Below, in pieces: positions 10,592 through 18,849 of a stretch of 64,000 nucleotides of DNA. The stretch lies in assembly GCF_006974145.1 (NCBI RefSeq), contig NZ_CP039456.1, positions 3,286,499 to 3,350,498 of the forward strand. Reading direction: 5' to 3'. The notes beneath the pieces were generated by a model, which was given only the letters and a program-made list of their open reading frames with translations, did no database searches and was not told the origin of the DNA. The translations under genes and the position numbers were made by a program. This stretch comes from Changchengzhania lutea. Its GTDB lineage: Bacteria > Bacteroidota > Bacteroidia > Flavobacteriales > Flavobacteriaceae. The stretch's first letter is position 1; every line of letters begins with the position of its first letter.

Positions 10592-10614
10592 TAAAAACTT
10601 AAAAATAAAAACAG

Positions 10615-11166
10615 ATGAAAAAATTAAAATTTAAAGTAATAGTAATAATGGCCTTAATAATGGGCATGTCAAGTGTCATTTATGCACAACACGATCATAG
10701 TAAGATGAACATGAAACAGGACAATCATGGTATGATGGATCACAACAACAACAGCAATATGGTAAAGTTAAACGATAAAAACCTAACCAAAGCATACATG
10801 CATTATACCATGATAAATGAAGCATTGGTTGAAGCTAAATCTGAAAAGGTACAAAAAGCCTCAAAAATGCTTGTTGGGGTTTTAAAGAAATACGGTAAAG
10901 CAGCTGATGCGCAAAAAGTAGCTGAAGACATGGCTTCAAAGTCCAATATTATGGATCAGCGTATTGTATTTTCTAAACTTACCGCAGCATTTGAACCTTT
11001 GTTAAAGGATAATGTAACCGAAGGTGAAATTTTTAAGAACTTTTGTCCTATGGCAAACAATGGTGGCTCATACTGGTTTTCAAATTCCAACAAAATTGCA
11101 AATCCTTACATGGGTAAGGCTATGGCAACTTGCGGCAGTGTTAAAGAGACGTTTAAGTCTATCTAG
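10615..11166 (+). CDS. DUF3347 domain protein, exported, His/Met-rich N-terminus
   Basis: 183 residues. A signal peptide ending in IYAQ is followed by a stretch rich in His, Met and Asp (DHSKMNM, HGMMDHNNN) likely to bind copper, then a helical DUF3347 domain closing with FCPMANN, YWFS and NPYMGKAMATCG. The two conserved Cys plus Met residues could form a Cu(I) site; this is inferred, since the family has no established activity. It follows the adaptor gene by 23 nt and is probably in the same operon. Confidence 0.85.
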   Translation: MKKLKFKVIVIMALIMGMSSVIYAQHDHSKMNMKQDNHGMMDHNNNSNMVKLNDKNLTKAYMHYTMINEALVEAKSEKVQKASKMLVGVLKKYGKAADAQKVAEDMASKSNIMDQRIVFSKLTAAFEPLLKDNVTEGEIFKNFCPMANNGGSYWFSNSNKIANPYMGKAMATCGSVKETFKSI

Positions 11167-11176
11167 TTAATAGCAG

Positions 11177-11220
11177 AAGCTGGTTTTCGAATTGTTTGTA
11201 ACATATTCTTAAGCCAGCTT
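11177..11220 (+). terminator. Imperfect inverted repeat after DUF3347 gene
   Basis: AAGCTGGTTT and AAGCCAGCTT pair at 9 of 10 positions around a 24-nt loop, just after the stop at 11166. There is no strong T-run, so terminator function is tentative. Confidence 0.3.
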
Positions 11221-11242
11221 ATTAATCAGAAAAGTCAAAGTC

Positions 11243-11553
11243 ATGAAAGAAATAAATGTATTTATTCGCATTGACAAAGTAAATGATGTGGCATTAAATT
11301 TACAAAAAGTAATTTTTGTTGTTTTAGTGTTTTTGAAGGCGATGGTTCTGGAAAATATTCCGATCTAAATAAAGAATGCCAAGTCCAGGGCATCCTTTTT
11401 TATACTACAGGATTGCAAAATTGGAAATAGTATGTAATAAAGAAGATAAATACAATTGTTAAGATAATAAAACAACACGCACATACAGGTAAAAGTGGCA
11501 ATGGGTTAATTTATGTAAGTCATGCGGAGAGTAAATTACGAATTGGAGATTGA
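11243..11553 (+). pseudogene. PII-like (GlnB-superfamily) regulator, decayed
   Basis: Starting at ATG 11243 the translation reads MKEINVFIRIDKVND, the first beta-strand of a PII protein, but the frame then fails. After frameshifts the 3' half reads KLEIVCNKEDKY and, in another frame, IVKIIKQHAHTGKSGNGLIYV followed by AESKLRIGD and a stop. ARTGxxGxGxIFV is the PII signature at the C-loop. A PII subgroup (PII-NG) is known to be encoded beside heavy-metal RND genes, which fits this location. At least two frameshifts and a mid-gene deletion are visible, so it cannot make a normal protein. Confidence 0.75.
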
Positions 11554-11614
11554 TAAAATCTTCTAAATAAAATTTAATAATCGAGTACTTTAAATAATCA
11601 ATAAAAATTAAAAA

Positions 11615-12061
11615 ATGAGACAATTAAGAACAACATTTAGTCTTGCAATGTTTACAATACTAATTTTAACAGCAACATCATGTAAAAATGAAACCAAGAA
11701 AAATGAAACCTTAAAAATGGACGATAAAGAACTCATCGCTGAAAACAAGGTTGAAGTTAAAACAGAAACGACACAAGCTTACCAAGTAGGCTCTCAAGTG
11801 CCAAACGAATTGGTCTGTATGGTTAACAACGCCTATATGGGAAAACAACAAATAAAAGTTCCGGTTAATGGTAAGATTTATTATGGTTGCTGTGACATGT
11901 GTGTAGAGAAATTGAATAACGATACAATGTCGAGGAATGCCATAGACCCGTTCAGCAATAAACAGGTTGATAAAACGGAGGCATACATTGTACTCATGAA
12001 CCGTGAAGGTGCAGTAGCTTATTTTGAATCAAAAGAGAATTATTTAAAATATGTAAAATAA
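11615..12061 (+). CDS. Lipoprotein with CCxxC putative metal-binding domain
   Basis: 148 residues. The N-terminus is a lipoprotein signal (LTATSCKN, lipobox Cys about residue 23) followed by a charged linker. The C-terminal domain holds VCMVNNAYM, YYGCCDMCVEKL and AYFESKENYLKYV. The layout (Cys-Met, then CCxxC, then a short strand-helix) resembles TRASH/YHS-type small metal-binding domains, so a periplasmic copper-binding role is inferred. It lies between the efflux genes and the multicopper oxidase gene. Exact family not recognised. Confidence 0.75.
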   Translation: MRQLRTTFSLAMFTILILTATSCKNETKKNETLKMDDKELIAENKVEVKTETTQAYQVGSQVPNELVCMVNNAYMGKQQIKVPVNGKIYYGCCDMCVEKLNNDTMSRNAIDPFSNKQVDKTEAYIVLMNREGAVAYFESKENYLKYVK

Positions 12062-12063
12062 CA

Positions 12064-12116
12064 TTAAGGGTTTTTTTGAATAAAATTAACATACTACGTG
12101 TAAAAAAAAACCTTAA
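12064..12116 (+). terminator. A/T-rich stem between lipoprotein and oxidase genes
   Basis: TTAAGG plus a T-run pairs with an A-run plus CCTTAA, enclosing about 25 nt. It could terminate transcription in either direction. Confidence 0.4.
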
Positions 12117-12190
12117 ATAAGTTAAAATTGAAACGAATAGAGGTAAGTATTTTTCTTGTTAGACTCTATTTTAACTTCATATTAAATAGT

Positions 12191-14593
12191 ATGAAAACAA
12201 AAAATATGAATAGCTTAAAACATTTAATAATCTTATTGTTAATACCCTTGAGTTCTGTTTTTGGCCAATCTGTTGAAGGTAATGTAGATAACTTGCCTGT
12301 AAAGGAATACACCATAACCCTTCGAGAGGAAATGGTCAACAAAGCTGGAAAAGAGGTCAAGGGTATGACCATAAACGGTAGTATTCCCGGACCAACTTTA
12401 GAATTCACTGAAGGCGAATACGCAGTAATTTATGTTAAAAATGAATTGAGTGTTGAATCCTCAATCCATTGGCACGGACTTTTACTACCTAACTTCTACG
12501 ATGGTGTTCCCTATTTGACAACACCTCCTATAGAACCTGGACATACACAAAAATATGAGTTTGCTTTAAAACAATCTGGAACCTATTGGTATCACTCACA
12601 TACCATGCTTCAAGAGCAAAGCGGTGTGTATGGTTCATTTGTAATAAAGCCAAAAGAAAAATCTTTGGAGTATGACAAGGAATTGGTGTTGATGATTTCA
12701 GATTGGACCAATGAAAAGCCAATGGACGTACTTCGAACCTTAAAAAGAGGAACGGAATGGTACAACATTAAAAAAGGAACAGCCACTCCTTTAAATCAAG
12801 TGATTGCAAGAGGTGCATTTGGTGCTCAATTGGATTTTTGGAGACAACGTATGGAAGGAGCAGATATAGCAGATATATACTATCCAGCCTTTTTAATTAA
12901 CGGTGAAGAAAAAATTGAATATCCTCAATTCAAGCCCGGAGAAAAAGTGCGATTGCGGATTATAGACGGTGGGGCTTCTACCTCATTTTGGATGACTTTT
13001 GGAGGGGAGGATCCGTTATTGGTCTCTGCTGATGGTCTTGACGTCGTTCCTGTAAAAAGGAACAAAACCTTTATTGGTATTGCAGAAACCTACGATTTTA
13101 TCGTAACAATCCCTCAAGAAGGAAAAATAGAATTTAGAGCTACTGCCCAAGATGGTTCCGGGCAGGCATCGGTGTATTTAGGAAACGGAAAAATTCTTCC
13201 TGCCCTTGATGTGCCCAGACCAGATAAGATTGGAATGATGCAAAAAATGGCCAAGATGAAAATGAAAATGGGTGCCCACGCCCTTAAATTCCAATCTGGT
13301 AAAGACGAGCGTTTTGAAATGAAAGAGGAATATGGAATGCAGATGGACGATATGAAAGGGATGAATATGGACGGTAAGATGAACCCGCCTGCCGGACGGG
13401 CAGCAATGGAACATTCCAATATGAAGAAAGACAAAATGGCGAATGATATAAAAATGGATTCTACTATGGCACATAAGGATCATTCCAAAATGAAAGATGG
13501 TAAAATGAAGATGGACGAACCTGAAAAATCCAAAATGATGGATATAAATGGAACCGACTCAAACGCAGTGCAGGGAATGGATATGTTTTCAGAATATAAT
13601 TACGACTATTTAAGATCCCCAGAAAAAACAACCTATGCACCAGATGCTCCCGTAACTGAGATTTTATTGAACCTTACAGGTAATATGAACCGGTATATAT
13701 GGAGTATGAACGGTGTCCCTCTATCTGAAACCGATAAAATAAAGATAAAAGGAGATCAGGTTACCCGAATTAAATTGAATAACCTCACCATGATGCACCA
13801 CCCCATGCATTTACACGGTCACTTTTTTAGAGTCATTAATAAAAATGGGGAATACTCACCTTTAAAACATACCGTGAATGTCCCGCCAATGCAAGAAGTA
13901 ACTATTGAATTTTATGGAGATGAATATGGTGACTGGTTTTTCCATTGCCATATTTTATATCATATGATGGGTGGTATGGCCAGGGTAATCAGCTATGATA
14001 CACCTCGGGACGAACGTATGAAAGAATTTCCCGTTTCAAAATTGATTAAAGAAACAGATCTATGGTATTCTTGGGGAATGGTTGATGCGGCTTCCCATAT
14101 GACAGGTGCCATATTAACGACCTCCAATATTCGCAATCAGTTTACACTTTTAGCAGAATATGGATGGAACGAAAATATTGAAACGGAGTTTACTTATGAA
14201 CGTTATCTCCACGATTATCTACGCGTTTTTGGAGGGGTAAATCTTGAAAATGAAATGGAAGATAGCCTGGATGAGATCACTACAACCGCTATAGCCGGAG
14301 TACGATTTTTAACACCCTATCTATTCAATCTGGATGTTCGAATGGATAGTAAGCTTCGCCCACAAATAAGTTTGGCACGGGAAATTATGATTTTCCCAAG
14401 ATTGGCCATTTTTGGGGAGTACGAATTCCAGGCCGATTTTGGTTGGGTGGACGATTTGCCTACTGGCGAAAACCTTAAGGAAGAGATAACCTGGAACGCA
14501 GGTATGGAATATTTTCTAAGTAAAAATTTCTCTTTAATGGGAAGCTATGACAACCGCTTTGGTGCTGGCGGTGGGCTTTCTGTGAGATTTTAA
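12191..14593 (+). CDS. Multicopper oxidase (CopA-like) fused to a C-terminal beta-barrel (CopB-like) domain
   Basis: I choose ATG 12191 (a second at 12206) because the upstream extension starts at TTG 12128 and only from here does a signal peptide (LIILLLIPLSSVFGQ) lead the protein; 800 residues. Cupredoxin copper ligands are present: HWHG (~93), WYHSH (~131), HPMHLHGH (~537) and FHCHILYHMMGGM (~585). Between them, about residues 355-460, lies a long Met/His/Lys-rich insert likely to bind Cu(I). After the oxidase fold (~610) come about 180 residues of alternating amphipathic strands beginning LWYSWGMVDAASHMTG and ending in GLSVRF, which resembles the outer-membrane protein CopB. Such a fusion would tether periplasmic cuprous oxidase activity to the outer membrane. 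A short palindrome is embedded in the Met-rich insert. Confidence 0.88.
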   Translation: MKTKNMNSLKHLIILLLIPLSSVFGQSVEGNVDNLPVKEYTITLREEMVNKAGKEVKGMTINGSIPGPTLEFTEGEYAVIYVKNELSVESSIHWHGLLLPNFYDGVPYLTTPPIEPGHTQKYEFALKQSGTYWYHSHTMLQEQSGVYGSFVIKPKEKSLEYDKELVLMISDWTNEKPMDVLRTLKRGTEWYNIKKGTATPLNQVIARGAFGAQLDFWRQRMEGADIADIYYPAFLINGEEKIEYPQFKPGEKVRLRIIDGGASTSFWMTFGGEDPLLVSADGLDVVPVKRNKTFIGIAETYDFIVTIPQEGKIEFRATAQDGSGQASVYLGNGKILPALDVPRPDKIGMMQKMAKMKMKMGAHALKFQSGKDERFEMKEEYGMQMDDMKGMNMDGKMNPPAGRAAMEHSNMKKDKMANDIKMDSTMAHKDHSKMKDGKMKMDEPEKSKMMDINGTDSNAVQGMDMFSEYNYDYLRSPEKTTYAPDAPVTEILLNLTGNMNRYIWSMNGVPLSETDKIKIKGDQVTRIKLNNLTMMHHPMHLHGHFFRVINKNGEYSPLKHTVNVPPMQEVTIEFYGDEYGDWFFHCHILYHMMGGMARVISYDTPRDERMKEFPVSKLIKETDLWYSWGMVDAASHMTGAILTTSNIRNQFTLLAEYGWNENIETEFTYERYLHDYLRVFGGVNLENEMEDSLDEITTTAIAGVRFLTPYLFNLDVRMDSKLRPQISLAREIMIFPRLAIFGEYEFQADFGWVDDLPTGENLKEEITWNAGMEYFLSKNFSLMGSYDNRFGAGGGLSVRF
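13384..13403. repeat. GC-rich palindrome inside the oxidase gene
   Basis: CCCGCCTGCCGGACGGGCAG is a near-palindrome of markedly higher GC than its surroundings, encoding PPAGRAA within the Met-rich insert without breaking the frame. A related palindrome lies in the MerT-MerP gene at 59957-59977. Confidence 0.6.
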
Positions 14594-14637
14594 AAACGAA
14601 TAATTTCTAAATAAATATTAATTTAAATCAAATTAAA

Positions 14638-15168
14638 ATGAAAACAATTGTAAAAACATTATTGATTATCGTAACAGTAGGCACATTGGTTAGCTGTAAA
14701 TCCACCTTTAATGCTTCCGAAACGATGGAAAATCAGGAAAACAGAAATGCGCTCTATCAAGAGATTATTTCAAATCCGAGCCAATTCAGCGAATTTATTG
14801 ACCTGGCACAACAGAATGAAGGGACCAGAAAGCTAATGATGCAGAACCATATGCAAATGATGGAATCTGGAAAGATGAAAACAATGATGGAGAAAAATCC
14901 TGAAATGAAACAGAAGATGAAATCGCATATGCAAAAAATGATGGAGGAGAATCCTGAAATGAAAGAAAAGATGCAGACGATGGTGCTCGATAAAATGCTG
15001 GAAAGTCCTGAAGGAAGAAAGATGCTGATGCATAAAATACATGAAAACAAAGAGATGCAAGGGGAAATGAAAGCAAAGATGATGCAAAAAATGAAGGAAA
15101 ATCCCAAAATGAAGGAGAAAATGAAGCACAAGAAAGAAGGTTCCAAAGAACATAAGCACAACAAATAA
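14638..15168 (+). CDS. Met/Lys-rich repetitive lipoprotein
   Basis: 176 residues. A lipoprotein signal (TLVSCKS, Cys ~21) leads to a helical domain made of repeats of the type ENPEMKxKM with very many Met (MMQNHMQMM, MKTMMEKNPEMK) and a His/Lys tail. Met-rich repeats of this kind are known to bind Cu(I)/Ag(I) in periplasmic copper proteins, so a metal-buffering role is inferred. It follows the oxidase gene by 44 nt. The low-complexity sequence opens several long frames on the opposite strand; these are artefacts. Confidence 0.8.
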   Translation: MKTIVKTLLIIVTVGTLVSCKSTFNASETMENQENRNALYQEIISNPSQFSEFIDLAQQNEGTRKLMMQNHMQMMESGKMKTMMEKNPEMKQKMKSHMQKMMEENPEMKEKMQTMVLDKMLESPEGRKMLMHKIHENKEMQGEMKAKMMQKMKENPKMKEKMKHKKEGSKEHKHNK

Positions 15169-15201
15169 ATTTGCTCTTATAACCAATAAAAAATTGAAAT
15201 T

Positions 15202-15407
15202 ATGATGATGTACTGGTGGGTAATTGTTTTGGTAGTCCTTGTTCTGGGAATATTGATGTATTCTGGGAAGAATGGGAATATGTTAAAAAGAAACAGGACC
15301 CTATGGGTATTTTGGACGAACGTTTCTCCAAAGGAGAAATATCCAAAGGAGAAATATCCAAAGAAGAATATGAAGAAAGAAAACAGAGTATTAACTTAAA
15401 AAAATAA
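15202..15407 (+). pseudogene. SHOCT-domain small membrane protein, frameshifted
   Basis: From ATG 15202 one frame gives a membrane helix (YWWVIVLVVLVLGILMY). The SHOCT segment (DPMGILDERFSKGEI ... KEEYEERKQ) is in the next frame. A normal member has both in one chain, so a single-base indel lies around 15265-15290. A 15-bp unit (AAAGGAGAAATATCC) is repeated in tandem at about 15330-15360, lengthening the SHOCT segment by five residues. It is either a recent inactivation or a sequencing error. Confidence 0.7.
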
Positions 15408-15411
15408 AAAA

Positions 15412-15798
15412 ATGAAATATTATTTTAACAAAACTATCAATGGAACTTTTGAAGAGGCAATCGATAAAGTAACAAAAGAATTAAAAGAAGAAGGCTTTGG
15501 AATCCTAACAGAAATAGATGTACAGGAAACCTTGAAGAAAAAACTAGATGTAAATTTTAAAAAGTATAGAATACTTGGAGCGTGCAATCCGCCTTTTGCA
15601 CATAAAGCATTACTGGCTGAAGACAAAATTGGAACGATGCTGCCTTGTAATGTTATAGTACAGGAAATTGATAATGGTATTATCGAAGTCGCTGCAGTAA
15701 ATCCGATGGCATCGATGCAAGCTGTACAAAACCAAAAACTTAACAAGATTGCCAATGAAATAACAGCAATGCTTGAAAATGTAATAGAAAAGCTTTAA
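15412..15798 (+). CDS. DUF302 domain protein
   Basis: 128 residues, no signal peptide. The whole chain matches the DUF302 fold: an N-terminal strand and helix (FEEAIDKVTKELKEEGFGILTEID), then YRILGACNPPFAHKAL, MLPCNVIVQE and a final helix. DUF302 proteins are small cytosolic or exported homodimeric alpha/beta proteins of unknown activity, often beside metal or sulfur genes. It lies 4 nt after the frameshifted SHOCT gene. Confidence 0.88.
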   Translation: MKYYFNKTINGTFEEAIDKVTKELKEEGFGILTEIDVQETLKKKLDVNFKKYRILGACNPPFAHKALLAEDKIGTMLPCNVIVQEIDNGIIEVAAVNPMASMQAVQNQKLNKIANEITAMLENVIEKL

Positions 15799-15826
15799 AT
15801 AAAAATTAACACTAAAACAAATAAAA

Positions 15827-16456
15827 ATGAGAAAATTAAAATTATCAATGGGAATTTTAGCAATAGCATTTGCAACCCTAACTGTAGCATCATGTAAAGA
15901 TGCAAAAACAGAACAAACTAACTCAGATGATCATAATTCAGAAATGAGTGCAGATGAAGATCATTCAAAAATGACCCACGACAATAGCGACGGTCACCAC
16001 GATGGAGAAGAAATGGCAATGAGTGGAGATGCAACTGGATCGTCACAAACTATATTAAAGGACTATTTCAATCTTAAGAATGCTTTGGTGTCAGATGATA
16101 ATGGTAAGGCCAAAGGACTTGGCGCAACCCTTGCAACAAGTTTCGGTAATCTAGATGTTTCAAAATATACAGATACCCAAAAAGCCGATTTAAAAGATAT
16201 CGTTGAGGATGCCGTAGAGCACGCCGAACATATTTCTGAAAGCGATATAGCCCATCAACGTGAGCATTTCAAAATATTGAGCAAAGATGTGATTGATATG
16301 GTCGCCATTACCGGAACGGATGACAAAATGTACGAAATGTTTTGCCCAATGTACGATGGTGGCAGCCCTTGGTTAAGCATGGATAAAGAAGTGAAAAACC
16401 CATACTATGGCAGTAAGATGTTGACCTGCGGAAAAGTGCAAAAGCAAATTAATTAA
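15827..16456 (+). CDS. DUF3347 lipoprotein with acidic His/Met linker
   Basis: 209 residues. Lipoprotein signal (TVASCKD, Cys ~23), then a linker rich in Asp, His and Met (residues ~30-70), then the helical DUF3347 domain with paired His motifs ([17 protein letters not shown]) and the terminal set [25 protein letters not shown]. The acidic/His linker and the Cys/Met C-terminus suggest periplasmic copper binding. The stop codon is immediately followed by the ATG of the haem-binding gene, so the two are coupled. Confidence 0.85.
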   Translation: MRKLKLSMGILAIAFATLTVASCKDAKTEQTNSDDHNSEMSADEDHSKMTHDNSDGHHDGEEMAMSGDATGSSQTILKDYFNLKNALVSDDNGKAKGLGATLATSFGNLDVSKYTDTQKADLKDIVEDAVEHAEHISESDIAHQREHFKILSKDVIDMVAITGTDDKMYEMFCPMYDGGSPWLSMDKEVKNPYYGSKMLTCGKVQKQIN

Positions 16457-16909
16457 ATGAGGATTGTAAAGATTATAGCAGCAGTATTATTGGTAGCGTT
16501 CGTGGGAATTCAGTTTATTCCTACAAAACGCAATCAAAGCGATATTGTGCCTGAAACTGATTTTATGCTGGTGAATAAAGTCCCGGAAACTATTCAGAAA
16601 AAATTACAGGTATCCTGCTATGATTGTCATAGCAATAATACCCAATATCCTTGGTACAATAAAATCCAGCCTGCAGCTTGGTTTTTGGAAGACCACATCA
16701 AAGAGGGCAAGGCCGAACTTAATTTTAACGCATGGGATTCCTTGTCCAACAGAAGAAAAGCAAGTAAGCTACGGTCTATTGTAAAGCAGATTGAAGGTGG
16801 TGAAATGCCTCCGGATTCTTATATTTTGATTCATAAAGACGCAAAATTTTCAGAAGCAGAAGCAGAAGGAATGATCAATTGGATCACAAGATTAAAAGAC
16901 AGTTTATAA
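16457..16909 (+). CDS. Haem-binding domain protein (single CxxCH)
   Basis: 150 residues: an N-terminal membrane anchor (IIAAVLLVAFVGIQF), then a c-type haem motif CYDCH (~54-58), a conserved NNTQYPWYNKIQPAAWFLEDH segment and a GGEMPP stretch that may supply the second axial Met. This matches the Bacteroidota haem-binding domain family. It sits directly between two DUF3347 genes, suggesting that electron transfer or redox sensing accompanies periplasmic copper handling (inference). Confidence 0.85.
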   Translation: MRIVKIIAAVLLVAFVGIQFIPTKRNQSDIVPETDFMLVNKVPETIQKKLQVSCYDCHSNNTQYPWYNKIQPAAWFLEDHIKEGKAELNFNAWDSLSNRRKASKLRSIVKQIEGGEMPPDSYILIHKDAKFSEAEAEGMINWITRLKDSL

Positions 16910-16924
16910 TTAAAATTGAAACAA

Positions 16925-17488
16925 ATGAAAAATATAACAATGAGTATAGCAGCAATGCTATTGATGGCCGTTTCTTTTGCAAATGCACAGGAAAAGGAAA
17001 AAATGAACCACGATCACGGAGATATGAAAATGGATCATAGTAAAATGACGAATAAACAAAGCGATGCAAAGGCTGAAACCATATTAAGTGATTACTTCAG
17101 TTTAAAAGATGCTCTGGTAGGAGATGATACCAAAAAAGCGGCACAAGCAGGTACTAAACTGGTAGCCTCTCTTAAAGCCTTTGATATGACGAGTTACAAT
17201 AAAGAAAATCAAAAAGAACTGACCGATATCATTGAGGATGCAACAGAACACGCCGAGCATATTTCTGAAAGTGCCATAGACCATCAACGCGAGCATTTTA
17301 AGACTTTGAGCAAAGATATTACAGATATGGTGGCTATAACAGGAACAGAAAATATGCTGTACGAACAGTTTTGCCCAATGTACGATAAGGGTAGCGCTTG
17401 GTTAAGTACAAGTAATGAATTAAGAAATCCATATTATGGCAGTAAAATGCTTAAATGTGGAAAAGTGCAAAAGGAGATTACTAATTAG
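16925..17488 (+). CDS. DUF3347 protein, exported
   Basis: The start is ATG 16925 (the frame is open to a TTG at 16916); 187 residues. Signal peptide ending AVSFANAQE, a His/Met linker ([15 protein letters not shown]), then DUF3347 with [17 protein letters not shown] and terminal [25 protein letters not shown]. It is clearly a close paralogue of the protein two genes upstream, which is a lipoprotein whereas this one appears to be released into the periplasm. Confidence 0.85.
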   Translation: MKNITMSIAAMLLMAVSFANAQEKEKMNHDHGDMKMDHSKMTNKQSDAKAETILSDYFSLKDALVGDDTKKAAQAGTKLVASLKAFDMTSYNKENQKELTDIIEDATEHAEHISESAIDHQREHFKTLSKDITDMVAITGTENMLYEQFCPMYDKGSAWLSTSNELRNPYYGSKMLKCGKVQKEITN

Positions 17489-17825
17489 GGTATACACATT
17501 TAGTAGGTGAACGAGATATCTAATTCATAAAAAGGCAAATAAAACGTTTCATTGTTGATTGGTTATTAGTTAAAATTTCCCTTTTTATGGTATTAGAAAA
17601 GTCCTAGTTCGGGAAGGCTGAAAATGGCGATGGTTAGTGTTGAACCCTTCCCTAATTAGGCACAAGAAATTTGAAAAGAAGAAGTTTATTGAAAGATACT
17701 TGAATTTGAGAGAAAGACTTGTTTTTTTGATTGATGGAATACCGTCTAACTCTCACTTTCAGGTATTATTTTAAAAGGCTTCAGGCTTTTTAAGGTAAAA
17801 ACAGTAAAATTAATATGGGATATGG
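17489..17825. other. Intergenic stretch with a strong hairpin (17603-17660)
   Basis: No supported gene. An inverted repeat, CCTAGTTCGGGAAGG at 17603-17617 and CCTTCCCTAATTAGG at 17646-17660, pairs at about 12 of 15 positions around a ~28-nt loop. Bases 17674-17780 carry a short frame giving a Lys-rich peptide without recognisable family. Confidence 0.45.
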
Positions 17826-17966
17826 ATGAAAGAATGTTATAAAAGCGGTTATGATAAAAAACCAAAACAATCTAGCAAAAGAAAGTGGCTCAACTATTTA
17901 TTGTATACAGTAATTGCGTTTATAGTAATGGGAGCTTTGCTACTACAGTTTAGCAATGTAACATAA
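17826..17966 (+). CDS. Small single-pass membrane protein
   Basis: 46 residues: a basic N-terminal half (YKSGYDKKPKQSSKRKW) followed by one membrane helix (LLYTVIAFIVMGALLLQF) and a short tail, predicted N-in by the positive-inside rule. Function unknown. A similar architecture is found in the 58-residue protein at 25864-26040 in the same region. The decayed methyltransferase follows 34 nt later. Confidence 0.55.
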   Translation: MKECYKSGYDKKPKQSSKRKWLNYLLYTVIAFIVMGALLLQFSNVT

Positions 17967-18000
17967 TTCACAAGTGGCAACCCATTAATAATTAACTAAA

Positions 18001-18653
18001 ATGAGAGTAGACAAAAACAAAGAGTTTATACCCGCTTTAGGCTATGATTGGCTTACAAATTTTTAGGATAAAGCTATCAAATTCACAATGCCAGAGAAAG
18101 AATTTAGAAATAAATGGATTACTTAAATCCAGGTAATGACGAGAGAATTCTTGAGTTTGGATTCGGTTCAGGTCAGAATTTGATTTTAACGAGCGGGAGA
18201 AACATAAATACTCATTATGTAGGTTTAGACATTAATCCAAAGGTGAAATACATTGCTCAATAAAAATTAAATAAAAGGCAAATTAATATCAAACTTAATT
18301 TATATGACGGGACTTTTTCCCCATATGCAGATAACTCTTTTGATAAACTATTCAGTTCATTAGCTTAATAAAGAGACCAAGATTTTATATTTAGAGGAAA
18401 TTAATAGAGTACTTAAACCAGAAGGGCAATTAATAATTGTGGATTGGGGAAAGCCTAAATCTAAGGCATGAGGATTCTATTTTATGTTGTTCAAATTCTC
18501 GATGGTTTTGAAACAACTTCGAATAATGCAAAAGGATTGATGCCAGATTATATAAGTAACACTGGTTTTTCTAATGTTCAAGAATTGAGTTATATTAACA
18601 CGAAAATTGAGAGTTATTGTTATTATAAAGGATTAAAAATGAACTCATCTTGA
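18001..18653 (+). pseudogene. SAM-dependent methyltransferase, decayed duplicate
   Basis: The translation in pieces follows the intact methyltransferase at 28516-29169: KEFIPALGYDWLT, FTMPEKEFRNK, ILEFGFGSGQN-like text, GLDINPKVK, LYDGTFSPYADNSFDK, EINRVLKPEGQLIIVDWGK, and a last intact piece from 18468 (RILFYVVQILDGFETTSNNA) to the stop. Several in-frame stops and frameshifts are present (e.g. TAG at 18064). It is a dead paralogue. Confidence 0.85.
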
Positions 18654-18668
18654 CTTTTGTTTTTAACC

Positions 18669-18771
18669 GAAAATGATTTGAAATTTGTTTAGATTAGACA
18701 CTTTTTGATAGGCATAGCATCGCTACGCATAATAAAAGTAACGAAATATGAGCGAATTTCAACCATTTTTC
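18669..18771. repeat. Palindromic element, copy A
   Basis: Imperfect arms (18669-18687 and 18753-18771) surround an apical core GCATAGC-ATC-GCTACGC at 18712-18728. The centre of the arms and of the core coincide. Same design as the 161-bp elements at 51756 and 59539. Confidence 0.6.
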
Positions 18772-18849
18772 AGGGAATTGAAAAGATCTAGATGAGTTTA
18801 ATAACTCAAAACATAAAATAAAAATCAAACTAAATAACAAAGTACAACC

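Noticed and set aside
14757-15186. Three long minus-strand frames opposite the Met-rich lipoprotein
   Set aside because: They arise from the low-complexity Met/Lys repeats of the + strand gene, which give stop-free Phe/His/Ser-rich frames in the complement. The + strand product has a lipoprotein signal and sensible repeats.
15330-15360. Tandem 15-bp repeat as a possible CRISPR or VNTR locus
   Set aside because: Only two full copies plus a partial one, inside the SHOCT coding segment; a simple in-frame duplication.
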